The notes under the pieces: model-generated
Told to the model about the DNA's origin: nothing
Seen by the model: the letters and a program-made list of their open reading frames with translations, nothing else
Databases searched by the model: none
Translations under genes and position numbers: made by a program
NCBI RefSeq assembly: GCF_900313035.1
Contig: NZ_OMPS01000001.1
Span: 1-64,000, forward strand
Direction: 5' to 3'
Length of the DNA: 64,000 bases
Source: Ruegeria sp. EL01
GTDB lineage: Bacteria > Pseudomonadota > Alphaproteobacteria > Rhodobacterales > Rhodobacteraceae
Shown here: positions 18,170 to 26,779 of the stretch, piece after piece
Numbering within the stretch: position 1 is the stretch's first letter
How the letters are laid out: each line of letters opens with the position of its first letter

Positions 18170-19276
18170 ATGTTTGAATTCAATCTTAAGAAAGTTGTGA
18201 TGTCGGCCACCGCCGTCACCGCTTTGAGCGCCGGTGCCGCCGCTGCTCAGGAAGCTTGTACTAACTATACTGTTGCAGATGGTGACACGATGGCCACGAT
18301 CGCCATCGCGGCCTATGGCTCATCGAACTATCAGCCGATCTTCAACGCCAACCGGAACGTGATCACGAACCCCGGCGCGCTTGAACCGGGCTTGGTTCTG
18401 GCCTTGCCTTGTGAAGATGGCAGCCTGCCCAACGGCCAAAGCGCCCAGGATCTCATCGCGGCAGAAGAACAGCGCGCGGCAAGCGTCAAACGCTCGAATG
18501 TCTACGCCCCGCCGATCAAGATGGTGGCTGGCAACGGATGGGAACCGTTTACAAGTGAAGCGTTGGGCGGTGGCGGCATCATGACCCGTCTGGCGACCAC
18601 CAGTCTTCAGCGTGCTGGCAACAGCCGTGACTACTCTGTCAGCTTTGTAGATGACTGGAGCTCGCATTTGGATACTCTCTTGCCACTTGGCGCGTTTGAT
18701 ATCTCAATTGCCTGGACCGTGCCGGATTGTACCAACCGCACCTATGAATGGTCTGCGGAAACCGAAGCCCGGTGTACCCAGTTTGTCGCTTCCGTTCCGG
18801 TCTATGATATCGTTGGTGGCTTCTTCACCCTGCCGGAAAGCGAATACGCAAAGGCGACAACCTTCAAAGATCTAGAAGGCTCGACCCTTTGTCGTATGGC
18901 GGGTTGGAGCATGGTGGTGCTGGAAGAAGTCGGCCTGAACCGCGAAAACACAACTGTGGTTCAGCCTAATTCAGCGCGCGAGTGCCTTGATGCCGTTCTG
19001 ACCGGCACCGCTGATGTTGCTTCGTTCGAAGTTGACCTGTTCGCGGCGACCATGAAAGAGATGGGCTTGACCTCAGCCGACCTTACCGAAAACCCATATG
19101 TCTCGACTTTGTCTTCAATGAGCTTCCTTGCCCATCGGACCAACCCGTTTGCGCGTGAGTATATTGCGATGATGAACAAGGGTCTGATCGAAATGCGCGA
19201 ATCCGGCGAATGGTACGCGATCATCTCGGACACCCTGCGCGAGCAGAACGAAAAGTTGAACGCAGCTTCGAACTGA
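18170..19276 (+). CDS. Periplasmic LysM + solute-binding-domain protein, second copy
   Basis: 368 residues from the ATG at 18170, which has a GGAGG site eight bases upstream. The start six bases earlier is less well placed. Signal peptide about 1-27 (ending AAA before QEAC). LysM domain about 32-80 (YTVADGDTMATIAIAAY ... LVLALPC). Solute-binding-like domain about 115-360. It shares DWSSHLDTLLP, GTADV and SGEWYAIISDTL with the preceding protein, but lacks its coiled-coil spacer. So these are tandem paralogues of different reach from the cell wall. It is the last gene of the locus, closed by a strong terminator. Ligand unknown; a signal input for the kinase ectodomain is possible. Confidence 0.85.
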   Translation: MFEFNLKKVVMSATAVTALSAGAAAAQEACTNYTVADGDTMATIAIAAYGSSNYQPIFNANRNVITNPGALEPGLVLALPCEDGSLPNGQSAQDLIAAEEQRAASVKRSNVYAPPIKMVAGNGWEPFTSEALGGGGIMTRLATTSLQRAGNSRDYSVSFVDDWSSHLDTLLPLGAFDISIAWTVPDCTNRTYEWSAETEARCTQFVASVPVYDIVGGFFTLPESEYAKATTFKDLEGSTLCRMAGWSMVVLEEVGLNRENTTVVQPNSARECLDAVLTGTADVASFEVDLFAATMKEMGLTSADLTENPYVSTLSSMSFLAHRTNPFAREYIAMMNKGLIEMRESGEWYAIISDTLREQNEKLNAASN

Positions 19277-19299
19277 TCCCTCGGTTCAGCTGATAGACT

Positions 19300-19327
19300 G
19301 GGGCTGGTCTTTGACCGGCCCCTTTTT
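19300..19327 (+). terminator. Strong Rho-independent terminator ending the kinase/LysM unit
   Basis: GGGGCTGGTC (19300-19309), loop TTT and GACCGGCCCC (19313-19322) form a 10-bp stem with one G-T pair, followed by TTTTT (19323-19327). It reaches the stop codon of the convergent deacetylase gene. Confidence 0.88.
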
Positions 19328-20183
19328 ATTTGTCGAGCAGCAATTGGTCCAAACGACCGGACAATCCCTCGGGCGGAATCAACCGGGCCAGTTTTCGAAT
19401 CAAACGGGCCCCGCCAAATCGAAGCCATTGGTTTTGCCGCGCGGCCCAATATGTGGCCTTGCCAATCCCCAGTTTTTTCAAGTCGTTCCTGGGAACCCAA
19501 AATTTCCCATGATCAACCGCTTCATATGGGTGCAAGTAAACGTGCGGAACGACTCCCGTACTTTTTGCCTGGGTAATCAAATCCCGCGCAACCGTATCAG
19601 GCGCAAGCTTCAAGTAAGTGCCTCCCAGTCGTATTTGTGGACCACTGCCTTTGTACTTCCCGGAAAACAATGGAATCAGTTGCAATTCCGACAAGGTCAT
19701 CGAATTGGAAAACTGCTGACATTCATCCGCACTTCCAAAGAAAGACGAGCTATCATAGTCGAAGTAGCGCTCGATCAGCTTGTAGTGCTCAGGCGTGTTT
19801 CGGTTCAGGCGGAATTTTGGGGCACGAAATCCCCGGACCGAAGTGTTTGCAGCCTGTTCTAAACTGTCCTTTGCCCACGCCAGCATCTGCTCAATCGTCG
19901 CAGCCGATTGCCGGTCCATGCTGTCGTGATAGTGGTAGTGGCAGGCAATTTCGTGCCCTTGTTTTGCAATATGTGCCACAAGATCAGGGGCTTTTTCGGC
20001 AACAACGCCCGTACAGAAAAAGGTGGCCGTGCAGCCGCTCGGGCCACCATGATCCTGCAGAAAGGTGGCGATAGTCTCATAACTTCGCCAAAGCGCATCA
20101 ACCCGAAGCGGTCCTGTGTCCCAAACACCAAGCTCACGCTTCAGGTCGTGCGAGAAATCTTCGAAATCGATGCTTAGAAACAC
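19326..20183 (-). CDS. Polysaccharide deacetylase (NodB homology, CE4 family)
   Basis: 285 residues. CE4 motifs are visible: SIDFEDF with catalytic Asp at 6/9, the zinc ligand region with His77 and His82-86 (GHEIACHYHYHD), RGFRAPKF at 117-124 and a late VYLHPYE. The family removes N-acetyl groups from polysaccharides or their precursors. No signal peptide is present, so it probably acts on a cytoplasmic or membrane-linked intermediate. It resembles deacetylases in exopolysaccharide clusters. The GTG start at 20183 lies four bases after the stop of the upstream carbamoyltransferase gene, so the two are coupled and the products may modify the same sugar. Confidence 0.87.
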   Translation of the reverse strand: MFLSIDFEDFSHDLKRELGVWDTGPLRVDALWRSYETIATFLQDHGGPSGCTATFFCTGVVAEKAPDLVAHIAKQGHEIACHYHYHDSMDRQSAATIEQMLAWAKDSLEQAANTSVRGFRAPKFRLNRNTPEHYKLIERYFDYDSSSFFGSADECQQFSNSMTLSELQLIPLFSGKYKGSGPQIRLGGTYLKLAPDTVARDLITQAKSTGVVPHVYLHPYEAVDHGKFWVPRNDLKKLGIGKATYWAARQNQWLRFGGARLIRKLARLIPPEGLSGRLDQLLLDK

Positions 20184-20187
20184 GCGA

Positions 20188-21960
20188 TCACGCCACTGCT
20201 TTGCTTGGGCTTTCCTCTTTCAGTGCTTCGCGAAGCACAACAAAATCACCAATCACCAAAGCATCAACACCCGAGGCTGCAAAGGTCGCGCAGGCGTTTT
20301 CCGGAGTGTAAACGATGGGTTCCTGAATGTTGAACGAGGTGTTCAACAAGACCGGCACGCCGGTTTTCTCGCCGAATTTGGTCAGCAGCGCATGATACAG
20401 CGGGTTGGCCGACTGCGATACCGTATGCACGCGGGCAGTCTGGTCCGTATGGGTTATCGCCGGAATATCTGCGGCGCGTTCGTCGCGAACGCGGGCAACG
20501 ATGTTCATATACGGGCTGGATTGATCGATCTCGAAAAAGTCCGAAGCGGCCTCTTCTGCTACGCTGGGTGCAAAGGGGCGAAAATGCTCTCGTTTCTTGA
20601 TCTTTGCATTGATGTCGTCGCGAATGCTGTCCTTTCGCGAGTCAGCGAGGAAGGACCGCGTACCAAGTGCTCGGGGGCCAAATTCGGCACGACCCTGAAA
20701 CCAGGCGATGATCTTGCCATCGGCCAGCAGGCCGGTCACTTGTTCAAGAAATTCAGCCTGGCCCAGTGCTGTTTGTGGCTGCGCGCAGCAGCTATCCAGG
20801 GCCGTGGTAATGGCAGCAGTATCCCATTCCGCCCCTTGATAGGGATTACGGACCGACGTCAGATCAACTTTGTCATGGGGAACGCAGGCCAACGCCGCGC
20901 CCACCGCGCATCCCGCATCATGCGGCGCGGGTGGGATGATGATTTCGTCAAACGTATCTTTCGAAATCAATGTTCCGTTGGCTGTCACGTTGAGCGCGCA
21001 CCCGCCTGAAATGACCAACTTGCGCAAATCGGGGTTTGCTTTGCGAACCGGACCAAGAATGTGATGCAGCGCGTCTTCAAATGCCGCCTGAACCGAGGCT
21101 GCTAGGTCGATGTGGCGTTCATTCGGGGCAGTTCCCGGCGTTCGCGCCTCTCCGAACAGCTCTTCAAGACGCGGGTGGAACACACCGCGCAGGGCAGAGT
21201 GATAGTCGCACAGCGTGGTGTTAACGCGATAGCCACCATTATCTTCGAGAAGCAGAATTTCCTTGAGGATCGCATCGCGATAGATGGGTTTGCCGTAAGG
21301 CGCCAAACCCATCATCTTGTATTCGCCTTCCAGCATCTTGAAGCCAAGAAAGCCGGTGAACGCAGAATAAAAATGTCCCAAAGAGTTGGGCCAGCGGTGA
21401 TCCGCTATACCTTCGCGTTTGCCATTGCGGACAGTGGTCACAATAGTCGAGCTTTCTTCGCCACCGCCATCATAGGAAAGCGATACAAAGCTGTCCCAAT
21501 CGCGCATCGCCTCGGCATAAAGTTGATGGGTCAGGTGGTGATTGATGTAGTGCAGTTTAAAGTCGCATGGGCCATGTTCAGTCGTCAGGATCTTCCGGAC
21601 GCGGAACAAGTCCATCCAGCCACTTTCCTGCGGGCCTTCCGTTGCGGATTTTGATGAGAACAATGCGCCGATACGGGTTGTCACACTTTTTGCCGCCGAT
21701 GGGCTTTGCAAGATCTTGCGTACCGTACCAACGCCACGTCCAGCCATCCGCCACGGCTGCCAATAGACGGCAACCTCATCGATATCTGAAAACTCCAGCC
21801 CACCGATTCGCAGAACTTCGGTGATCGCATGATGCGGAAATGCGCCGTCATTCTTGACCCGCGTCAACCGCTCCTCTTCGACTGCGGCAACCAATTTGCC
21901 ATCTACAAACAGCGCCGCTGCACTGTTATTCATCGTCGCTAAACCCAATATTACTGACAT
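20188..21960 (-). CDS. Carbamoyltransferase (NodU/CmcH family)
   Basis: 590 residues. It starts MSVILGLATMNNSAAALFVD, the typical nucleotide-binding start of the N-terminal domain. It has the histidine motif INHHLTHQLY, GGCALNVTANG, the C-terminal-domain signature GRAEFGPRALGTRS and LLNTSFNIQEPIV. The family transfers carbamoyl from carbamoyl phosphate, via an adenylated intermediate, to hydroxyls of sugars or antibiotics. Here it likely carbamoylates a sugar of the surface polysaccharide. Full length, intact motifs. An AAAGGTG site lies upstream of the ATG. It forms a two-gene unit with the deacetylase and is divergent from a second carbamoyltransferase. Confidence 0.92.
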   Translation of the reverse strand: MSVILGLATMNNSAAALFVDGKLVAAVEEERLTRVKNDGAFPHHAITEVLRIGGLEFSDIDEVAVYWQPWRMAGRGVGTVRKILQSPSAAKSVTTRIGALFSSKSATEGPQESGWMDLFRVRKILTTEHGPCDFKLHYINHHLTHQLYAEAMRDWDSFVSLSYDGGGEESSTIVTTVRNGKREGIADHRWPNSLGHFYSAFTGFLGFKMLEGEYKMMGLAPYGKPIYRDAILKEILLLEDNGGYRVNTTLCDYHSALRGVFHPRLEELFGEARTPGTAPNERHIDLAASVQAAFEDALHHILGPVRKANPDLRKLVISGGCALNVTANGTLISKDTFDEIIIPPAPHDAGCAVGAALACVPHDKVDLTSVRNPYQGAEWDTAAITTALDSCCAQPQTALGQAEFLEQVTGLLADGKIIAWFQGRAEFGPRALGTRSFLADSRKDSIRDDINAKIKKREHFRPFAPSVAEEAASDFFEIDQSSPYMNIVARVRDERAADIPAITHTDQTARVHTVSQSANPLYHALLTKFGEKTGVPVLLNTSFNIQEPIVYTPENACATFAASGVDALVIGDFVVLREALKEESPSKAVA

Positions 21961-22496
21961 AACCTAAAACACCTTTGGCCAAATATACTGCCGATAACCG
22001 GCACAGAGTAACGGTCAGAGCATTGGTGGCGCAAGGTCGTAGGTCACTTAAGCGGGCTAAAAATTTACAGCATTGGATCGGAACGGCCCGATAGGCTGAA
22101 AAACAAATACAAATACCCGCTTTGGCAGCTAGTCGGCGGCCAAATACAGGAGCTGAACTGGCCCTGATTTGCGAACAATCATACAGATGTCGCGAATCCG
22201 TTCACAAAATCGGGCGTTGCATTTGAGCTATAGCGAAAGCAACAAAAGAGTGTTTACAAGACCCCTGCCCCATCTGTTAGGTTGATGGCGATAAATTTGG
22301 CATTTGGTTCGGTTTAAGATTTTCAGGTTTGCATATGTTCCCATATCGCCAAAGTTTGGTCTCGCCAGAGCATGCGGGATATTGGCTTGAATGTTGCAAA
22401 GACAGTTCGTTAGGAAGGGTTTGGGCCCTGATTGTGCTGCAAGCGGTGGCATGACCTGTTGAATCTGAAACCGGCCAGTTTGGTGAGGTGTTTAAG
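21961..22496. other. Divergent intergenic region between two carbamoyltransferase genes
   Basis: 536 bases without a convincing gene. It should hold promoters for both the leftward (21960) and rightward (22497) units. Open frames on the minus strand here run into the coding region opposite and have no ribosome-binding site. Confidence 0.5.
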
Positions 22497-24068
22497 ATGA
22501 AGATTCTGTCTTTCAAATCTGGCCACGATGGCACCGTCGCCGGCGTCGACAGCGCCGATGACAGCCTTTTGTTTTCGTATGAAGCCGAAAAGAACAGCTT
22601 CCCCCGATATACACCGGTAACCCCGGACACGTTTATTGATGCTGGCCTGTGGTTCAAAGACTTGCCAGATGTCCTTGCGCTGAGTGGCTGGTCCAGCAAT
22701 GGCACTGATCACGTGACAACATCAGGAGCCGGATATTTCGGAATTGGGCCTGGGTCAGAAACGGTCGGCAAACGCACGTTCTTTGGCAAAACACTCGATT
22801 ATTATACCTCGACCCATGAGCGTGCCCATATCTGGTGCAGCTATGCATTGTCGCCTTTTGCGCAGGGAGAGCCCTGTTACGTGCTGCTTTGGGAAGGCGT
22901 ACTTGGCGACTTTTATGAAATCGACCGCAACCTGAACATTCACCATCGCGGGCGCGTGATGACTTCACCAGGCACGCGCTTTGCGTTCCTATATGCTTTG
23001 GCTGATCCGGATTTCCCAATCTCTGGCGGTGAGTTGCGGCCAGCAGACCCGGGCCGTTTGATGGCCGCTTGTGCTTTCGGCGAAAGCGGTCCAGCCGAGG
23101 AAGAAGAACAGGTGTTGATCGATCAAATTCTGTCGATAGACACAACGACTGACCCTTTGCGCAAAAGCTCTTTTGTTAATTCACCGTATTTCAACATCGG
23201 AACAGACAGCCAAAGGCTGAAGAACCTGGCCACCAAACTGTCGGACGCGATTTTCCAACAGTTCCACGAGTTTGCGGAAACACATCTGCAAGAGGGTTAT
23301 CCTCTGATCATTGCCGGCGGCTGCGGCTTGAATGGGAACTGGAACACCAAGTGGGAGAAAAACGGCCTGTTCAAGGATGTGTTTGTCCCGCCAACCACCG
23401 GGGATTCCGGGTGCGCGATTGGCACGGCTGTCGACGCGATGCGTCATTTCACCGGGCGTGCCAAGTTGAATTGGTCTGTCTATTCAGGCCAGTCCTTCTG
23501 CGACGACAAGGCCAATCTCGACGGGCTTACAGCGACAGAACTAAACCTTAAGGATGTGGCGCAGGCGTTGTATGATGGGAAGATCATCGGCTGGACCCGT
23601 GGCAACTGCGAGATTGGCCCGCGCGCGCTTGGCAATCGCTCGATATTGGCTGCACCGTTCAACGCGGAAACGCGGGCGCGGCTGAACCGGATCAAAGGGC
23701 GCGCGGAAAACAGCCCTGTTGCACCATCATGTCTGGAAGAAGATGCGCCGCTGCATTTCGATCTGGAAGGGTCGTCACCCTATATGCTGAGCTTCCAACA
23801 GGTTATAGACCCCAAACTCGCGGCGGTCACTCATGTGGATGGTTCCGCTCGCGTGCAAACCGTGCGGCGCGATCAAAACGCCTTTTTCTACGACCTACTG
23901 GCAGAGTTCAAAGCCATCTCGGGCGTTGGTGTATTGTGTAACACTTCACTGAACTTCAAAAATTCAGGCTTTATCAATTCAACGAGTGATTTGGCCCACT
24001 ATGCCCGACAAGTAGGATTAGACGGGTTTGTGGCGGGCAATACATTTTATGAGATTGGTAGCATTTAA
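22497..24068 (+). CDS. Carbamoyltransferase, divergent second copy
   Basis: 523 residues from the ATG at 22497, with GGTGAGG eight bases upstream; a GTG nine bases earlier is the alternative. It starts MKILSFKSGHDGTVAGVD. Family motifs: HERAHIWCSYALSPF (histidine region), GGCGLNGNWNTKW, GNCEIGPRALGNRSILAAP and LCNTSLNFKNSGF. It is about 70 residues shorter than the 20188-21960 enzyme and only distantly related, so the two probably modify different acceptors. It is the first gene of a rightward three-gene unit with a GT-C membrane protein and a DPM1-like glycosyltransferase. Acceptor unknown. Confidence 0.88.
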   Translation: MKILSFKSGHDGTVAGVDSADDSLLFSYEAEKNSFPRYTPVTPDTFIDAGLWFKDLPDVLALSGWSSNGTDHVTTSGAGYFGIGPGSETVGKRTFFGKTLDYYTSTHERAHIWCSYALSPFAQGEPCYVLLWEGVLGDFYEIDRNLNIHHRGRVMTSPGTRFAFLYALADPDFPISGGELRPADPGRLMAACAFGESGPAEEEEQVLIDQILSIDTTTDPLRKSSFVNSPYFNIGTDSQRLKNLATKLSDAIFQQFHEFAETHLQEGYPLIIAGGCGLNGNWNTKWEKNGLFKDVFVPPTTGDSGCAIGTAVDAMRHFTGRAKLNWSVYSGQSFCDDKANLDGLTATELNLKDVAQALYDGKIIGWTRGNCEIGPRALGNRSILAAPFNAETRARLNRIKGRAENSPVAPSCLEEDAPLHFDLEGSSPYMLSFQQVIDPKLAAVTHVDGSARVQTVRRDQNAFFYDLLAEFKAISGVGVLCNTSLNFKNSGFINSTSDLAHYARQVGLDGFVAGNTFYEIGSI

Positions 24069-24165
24069 GCCTAACAGCTTTGTTGTTTGAGGCACCCGGG
24101 CAAAAAAAGAGTATCATGAAGAGTGTAACGCGTTATTTGTTGACGAGTATTGAAGGAGGTCGGTC

Positions 24166-25701
24166 GTGAACACCGTCCGTTCAAATAGACTGGCTCGACC
24201 AGATGTCCTTTGGTGCGCCTGTATCGCCATGGTCGCCACAATCATGTTTGTCGCGGCGACGCCATGGGGCATTGGTATCCGTCCGGATTCTGCATTTTAC
24301 CTAAGTTTTCCATACTTTTTGCAGGGCAATTCCCCGGGCTATGTCTGGGCGATCGATATTGTTTCTGCGTTTGGCCTCGACAGCATCGCGGCCGCAACGG
24401 TTTTGAACGTTGCGTTTCTTATTCTGACCGCCGTCACCGTGTATGGCCTGGTCCGTGGGTTCGGTGCGACGCGCCTCATCGCTGTTTTGTCTGCTGTTTT
24501 GATTTTGACTTCGCCGCTTGTGTTTGAACTGCACGTCACGGTCCTGTCGGAGGCGATGTTCATATTCCTTCTCGTTGCCTCGTTGAGCTTACTGAGTGTC
24601 TACGCGGGAACAGGATCGGTTCGTTTCTTGCTTCTGGCGGGGCTTGTCTCGGTCTTGGTTTTCCTGACACGCTTTAATGGCGCGCCTGTTTGGGTTGTGG
24701 GCGTCCTGACAGCCTTATTTCTCGGCTCTGGAAACGTAAAAACGCGCGTGTTGCACGCACTTGCTTTTGTTGCCGTTGTCGCGGCTCCGCTGCTTCTGTG
24801 GTCTGTTATCGAAGCCAAAACCGGTGGCACAGGGCTGGGGCGTGAATTTGGGTTCCTTGGCAACGCAACCATTGGCATTTTAATGCAAGGGGCAAACTCG
24901 ATCTGGGTTTCCTTTTTCCCAAGCGTTGTCCCTGGATTTGTGAAAGCCGTAGCAGCGCTGGCTTTGATTGGTCTGCTGGCTGCTGTTGTCTGGTACGGGG
25001 CCGAACGACACGTATTTTCTATGGATGGATCTCAATCCAACGCAAAGCTTGTCGCCTTCCCCCTGATATCAGCGGTCTACATCTTCGGTCATTTTGCACT
25101 CTTGCTAGTGTCGATATTGATCGAACCAAACCTGCCACTTAAGCCCTCATACTTTGCGCCGGTTTATGTGCTGATTGTCGTGATTGGCGCACAATGCTGC
25201 GTGATGTTGCGTGAAGACGGAAAGACACGCGCGCAGGCTTTGCTTGGAAACGGTTTGTTGGTTTTTGGAGCGTTGGTTCTGGCATCGAATCTCATTAGAA
25301 CTGGTGTGTTGATTTCCAGTTTCCGCAGCGAAGGAATATTTTTCTCGGGTCCTCAGTGGGTGCAGTCACCTTTGGTGTCTGAAATCAACAGTTTGGCGCC
25401 CGACGTATTTGTCTACACCAACGCACCCGACGTGGTGCACCTGTTGACCGGCAAAGGGACGACATGGTTGCCAATGAAGTTCGATCGCCGCACCGGCAAA
25501 GAACACCCAAGACGCCCCTACAACAAAACCATAAGCGAGATGCGTGAAGGTCTCGCCCAAGGGAAAGCTGTTGTCGCCTACTTCGACGAGATTACCTGGC
25601 GGTTCTATCTGCCGACCCAACAAGAGCTGACCGAAGAACTGAACCTGAAACAGGTCGTTCGGACAACAGATGGAACTCTTTTACACTCAAACATGAATTA
25701 A
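24166..25701 (+). CDS. GT-C type membrane glycosyltransferase (PMT/ArnT-like)
   Basis: 511 residues. GTG start with a GGAGG site. About ten hydrophobic membrane segments fill residues 15-400, and a soluble extracytoplasmic-type domain follows (about 405-511). An early loop contains IRPDSAFYLSFPYF, an acidic position in the place used by GT-C enzymes for catalysis. The family uses polyprenyl-phosphate sugars outside the membrane. The DPM1-like enzyme encoded next (25767) would supply such a donor, a common pairing. Exact substrate unknown. Assignment is from topology and context rather than a strong motif. Confidence 0.7.
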   Translation: MNTVRSNRLARPDVLWCACIAMVATIMFVAATPWGIGIRPDSAFYLSFPYFLQGNSPGYVWAIDIVSAFGLDSIAAATVLNVAFLILTAVTVYGLVRGFGATRLIAVLSAVLILTSPLVFELHVTVLSEAMFIFLLVASLSLLSVYAGTGSVRFLLLAGLVSVLVFLTRFNGAPVWVVGVLTALFLGSGNVKTRVLHALAFVAVVAAPLLLWSVIEAKTGGTGLGREFGFLGNATIGILMQGANSIWVSFFPSVVPGFVKAVAALALIGLLAAVVWYGAERHVFSMDGSQSNAKLVAFPLISAVYIFGHFALLLVSILIEPNLPLKPSYFAPVYVLIVVIGAQCCVMLREDGKTRAQALLGNGLLVFGALVLASNLIRTGVLISSFRSEGIFFSGPQWVQSPLVSEINSLAPDVFVYTNAPDVVHLLTGKGTTWLPMKFDRRTGKEHPRRPYNKTISEMREGLAQGKAVVAYFDEITWRFYLPTQQELTEELNLKQVVRTTDGTLLHSNMN

Positions 25702-25766
25702 CTGCGTGCTCGTTGGCGTATCCTCAAGTTACTATCGCCCTGAATTAAAAGACTCGAGGACAGGCC

Positions 25767-26762
25767 ATGCTCATGAGCCAAGGCACAGTTGATTTCAAAG
25801 GCGACGCCTCGGCTTTGCCAGACCTGCGAACGTTGGAAATCGCTGTCATTCTGCCGTGTTACAATGAGGCGGTTGCAATCGGAGAAACGGTTGCGCAGTT
25901 TCGCCAGGCATTACCGAAGGCGACGATTTACGTCTTCGACAACAACTCGACCGATGACACAATCCGTGTGGCCCAGCAAGCCGGGGCGACAGTGTGCACC
26001 GAGGCCTTGCAAGGCAAGGGCAACGTCGTCCGCCGGATGTTCGCGGATATCGACGCGGATGTCTACGTCATGGCTGATGGTGACGCAACCTATGACAGCG
26101 CGGCCGCGCCAGAACTGGTGCAGCTTCTTGTTTCACAGAACTTAGACATGGTGAATGGCGCTCGCGTGAACAAAGAAACCGAGGCATATCGACCAGGCCA
26201 CAAATTTGGGAACGCGTTGTTCAGCGGTTTGGTAAAGTTCTTTTTCAGCAACAAGATCAACGATCTTTTGTCCGGCTACCGTGTTTTTAGCCGGCGCTTT
26301 GTCAAAAGCTTTCCGGCATTGTCCAACGGGTTTGAGATCGAAACCGAGCTGACGGTTCATGCGATGCAAATGCGCATGCCGATCGGAGAAATAGAGACCA
26401 ACTACTTCTCTCGCTTGCCGGACTCTAACTCCAAGCTTTCGACATTCCGAGATGGGTGGCGCATCCTCAAAATGATCAGCTTTTTGATCAAAGAAGAAAA
26501 GCCAATGACCTTCTTCCTGTCGCTGGCGTACATCTTCTTTCTACCCTCATTGTGGGTCTTTCTTTCAGTATTGGTCGAGTATCTGGAAACCGGGCTGGTG
26601 AACCGCATACCCTCATTGCTGGTTGCTGTCTCAGGGTTTGTAGCGTCTATGCTATCGGTTGTATGCGCTCTGATCCTGGACTCGTTGGCGCGGGGGCGCC
26701 GTGAAATCCGGCGCCTGTCTTACCTGCAATTTCCAGGTGTCACGAACGCGCCCAAATCCTAG
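25767..26762 (+). CDS. Family 2 glycosyltransferase, DPM1/polyprenyl-phosphate type
   Basis: 331 residues. GT-A domain about 20-240: ILPCYNEAVAIGETV, DNNSTDDT, an ADGDATYD metal-binding motif and LSGYRVFSRRF. Two membrane helices follow (about 245-315). This matches enzymes that transfer a sugar from a nucleotide donor to polyprenyl phosphate, with the helices as anchor. It probably makes the lipid-linked donor for the GT-C protein encoded upstream. GAGGA ribosome-binding site six to seven bases before the ATG. It ends at a symmetrical hairpin shared with the convergent gene. Confidence 0.88.
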   Translation: MLMSQGTVDFKGDASALPDLRTLEIAVILPCYNEAVAIGETVAQFRQALPKATIYVFDNNSTDDTIRVAQQAGATVCTEALQGKGNVVRRMFADIDADVYVMADGDATYDSAAAPELVQLLVSQNLDMVNGARVNKETEAYRPGHKFGNALFSGLVKFFFSNKINDLLSGYRVFSRRFVKSFPALSNGFEIETELTVHAMQMRMPIGEIETNYFSRLPDSNSKLSTFRDGWRILKMISFLIKEEKPMTFFLSLAYIFFLPSLWVFLSVLVEYLETGLVNRIPSLLVAVSGFVASMLSVVCALILDSLARGRREIRRLSYLQFPGVTNAPKS

Positions 26763-26772
26763 TCTGGGCGCG
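26747..26772. terminator. Symmetric hairpin between convergent genes (bidirectional terminator candidate)
   Basis: CGCGCCCA (26747-26754) and TGGGCGCG (26765-26772) form a perfect 8-bp stem with a 10-base loop that holds the TAG stop of the + strand gene. There is no T-run on either side, so strength is uncertain. Confidence 0.5.
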
Positions 26773-26779
26773 TCACCGA

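Noticed and set aside
16863-19276. ABC amino-acid transporter operon
   Set aside because: Solute-binding domains are present but no permease or ATPase gene follows; the terminator ends the unit.
2423-19300. Genomic island integrated at tRNA-Leu
   Set aside because: No direct repeat of the tRNA 3' end was found and no integrase lies between the tRNA and the locus; the tRNA 3' end faces away from it.
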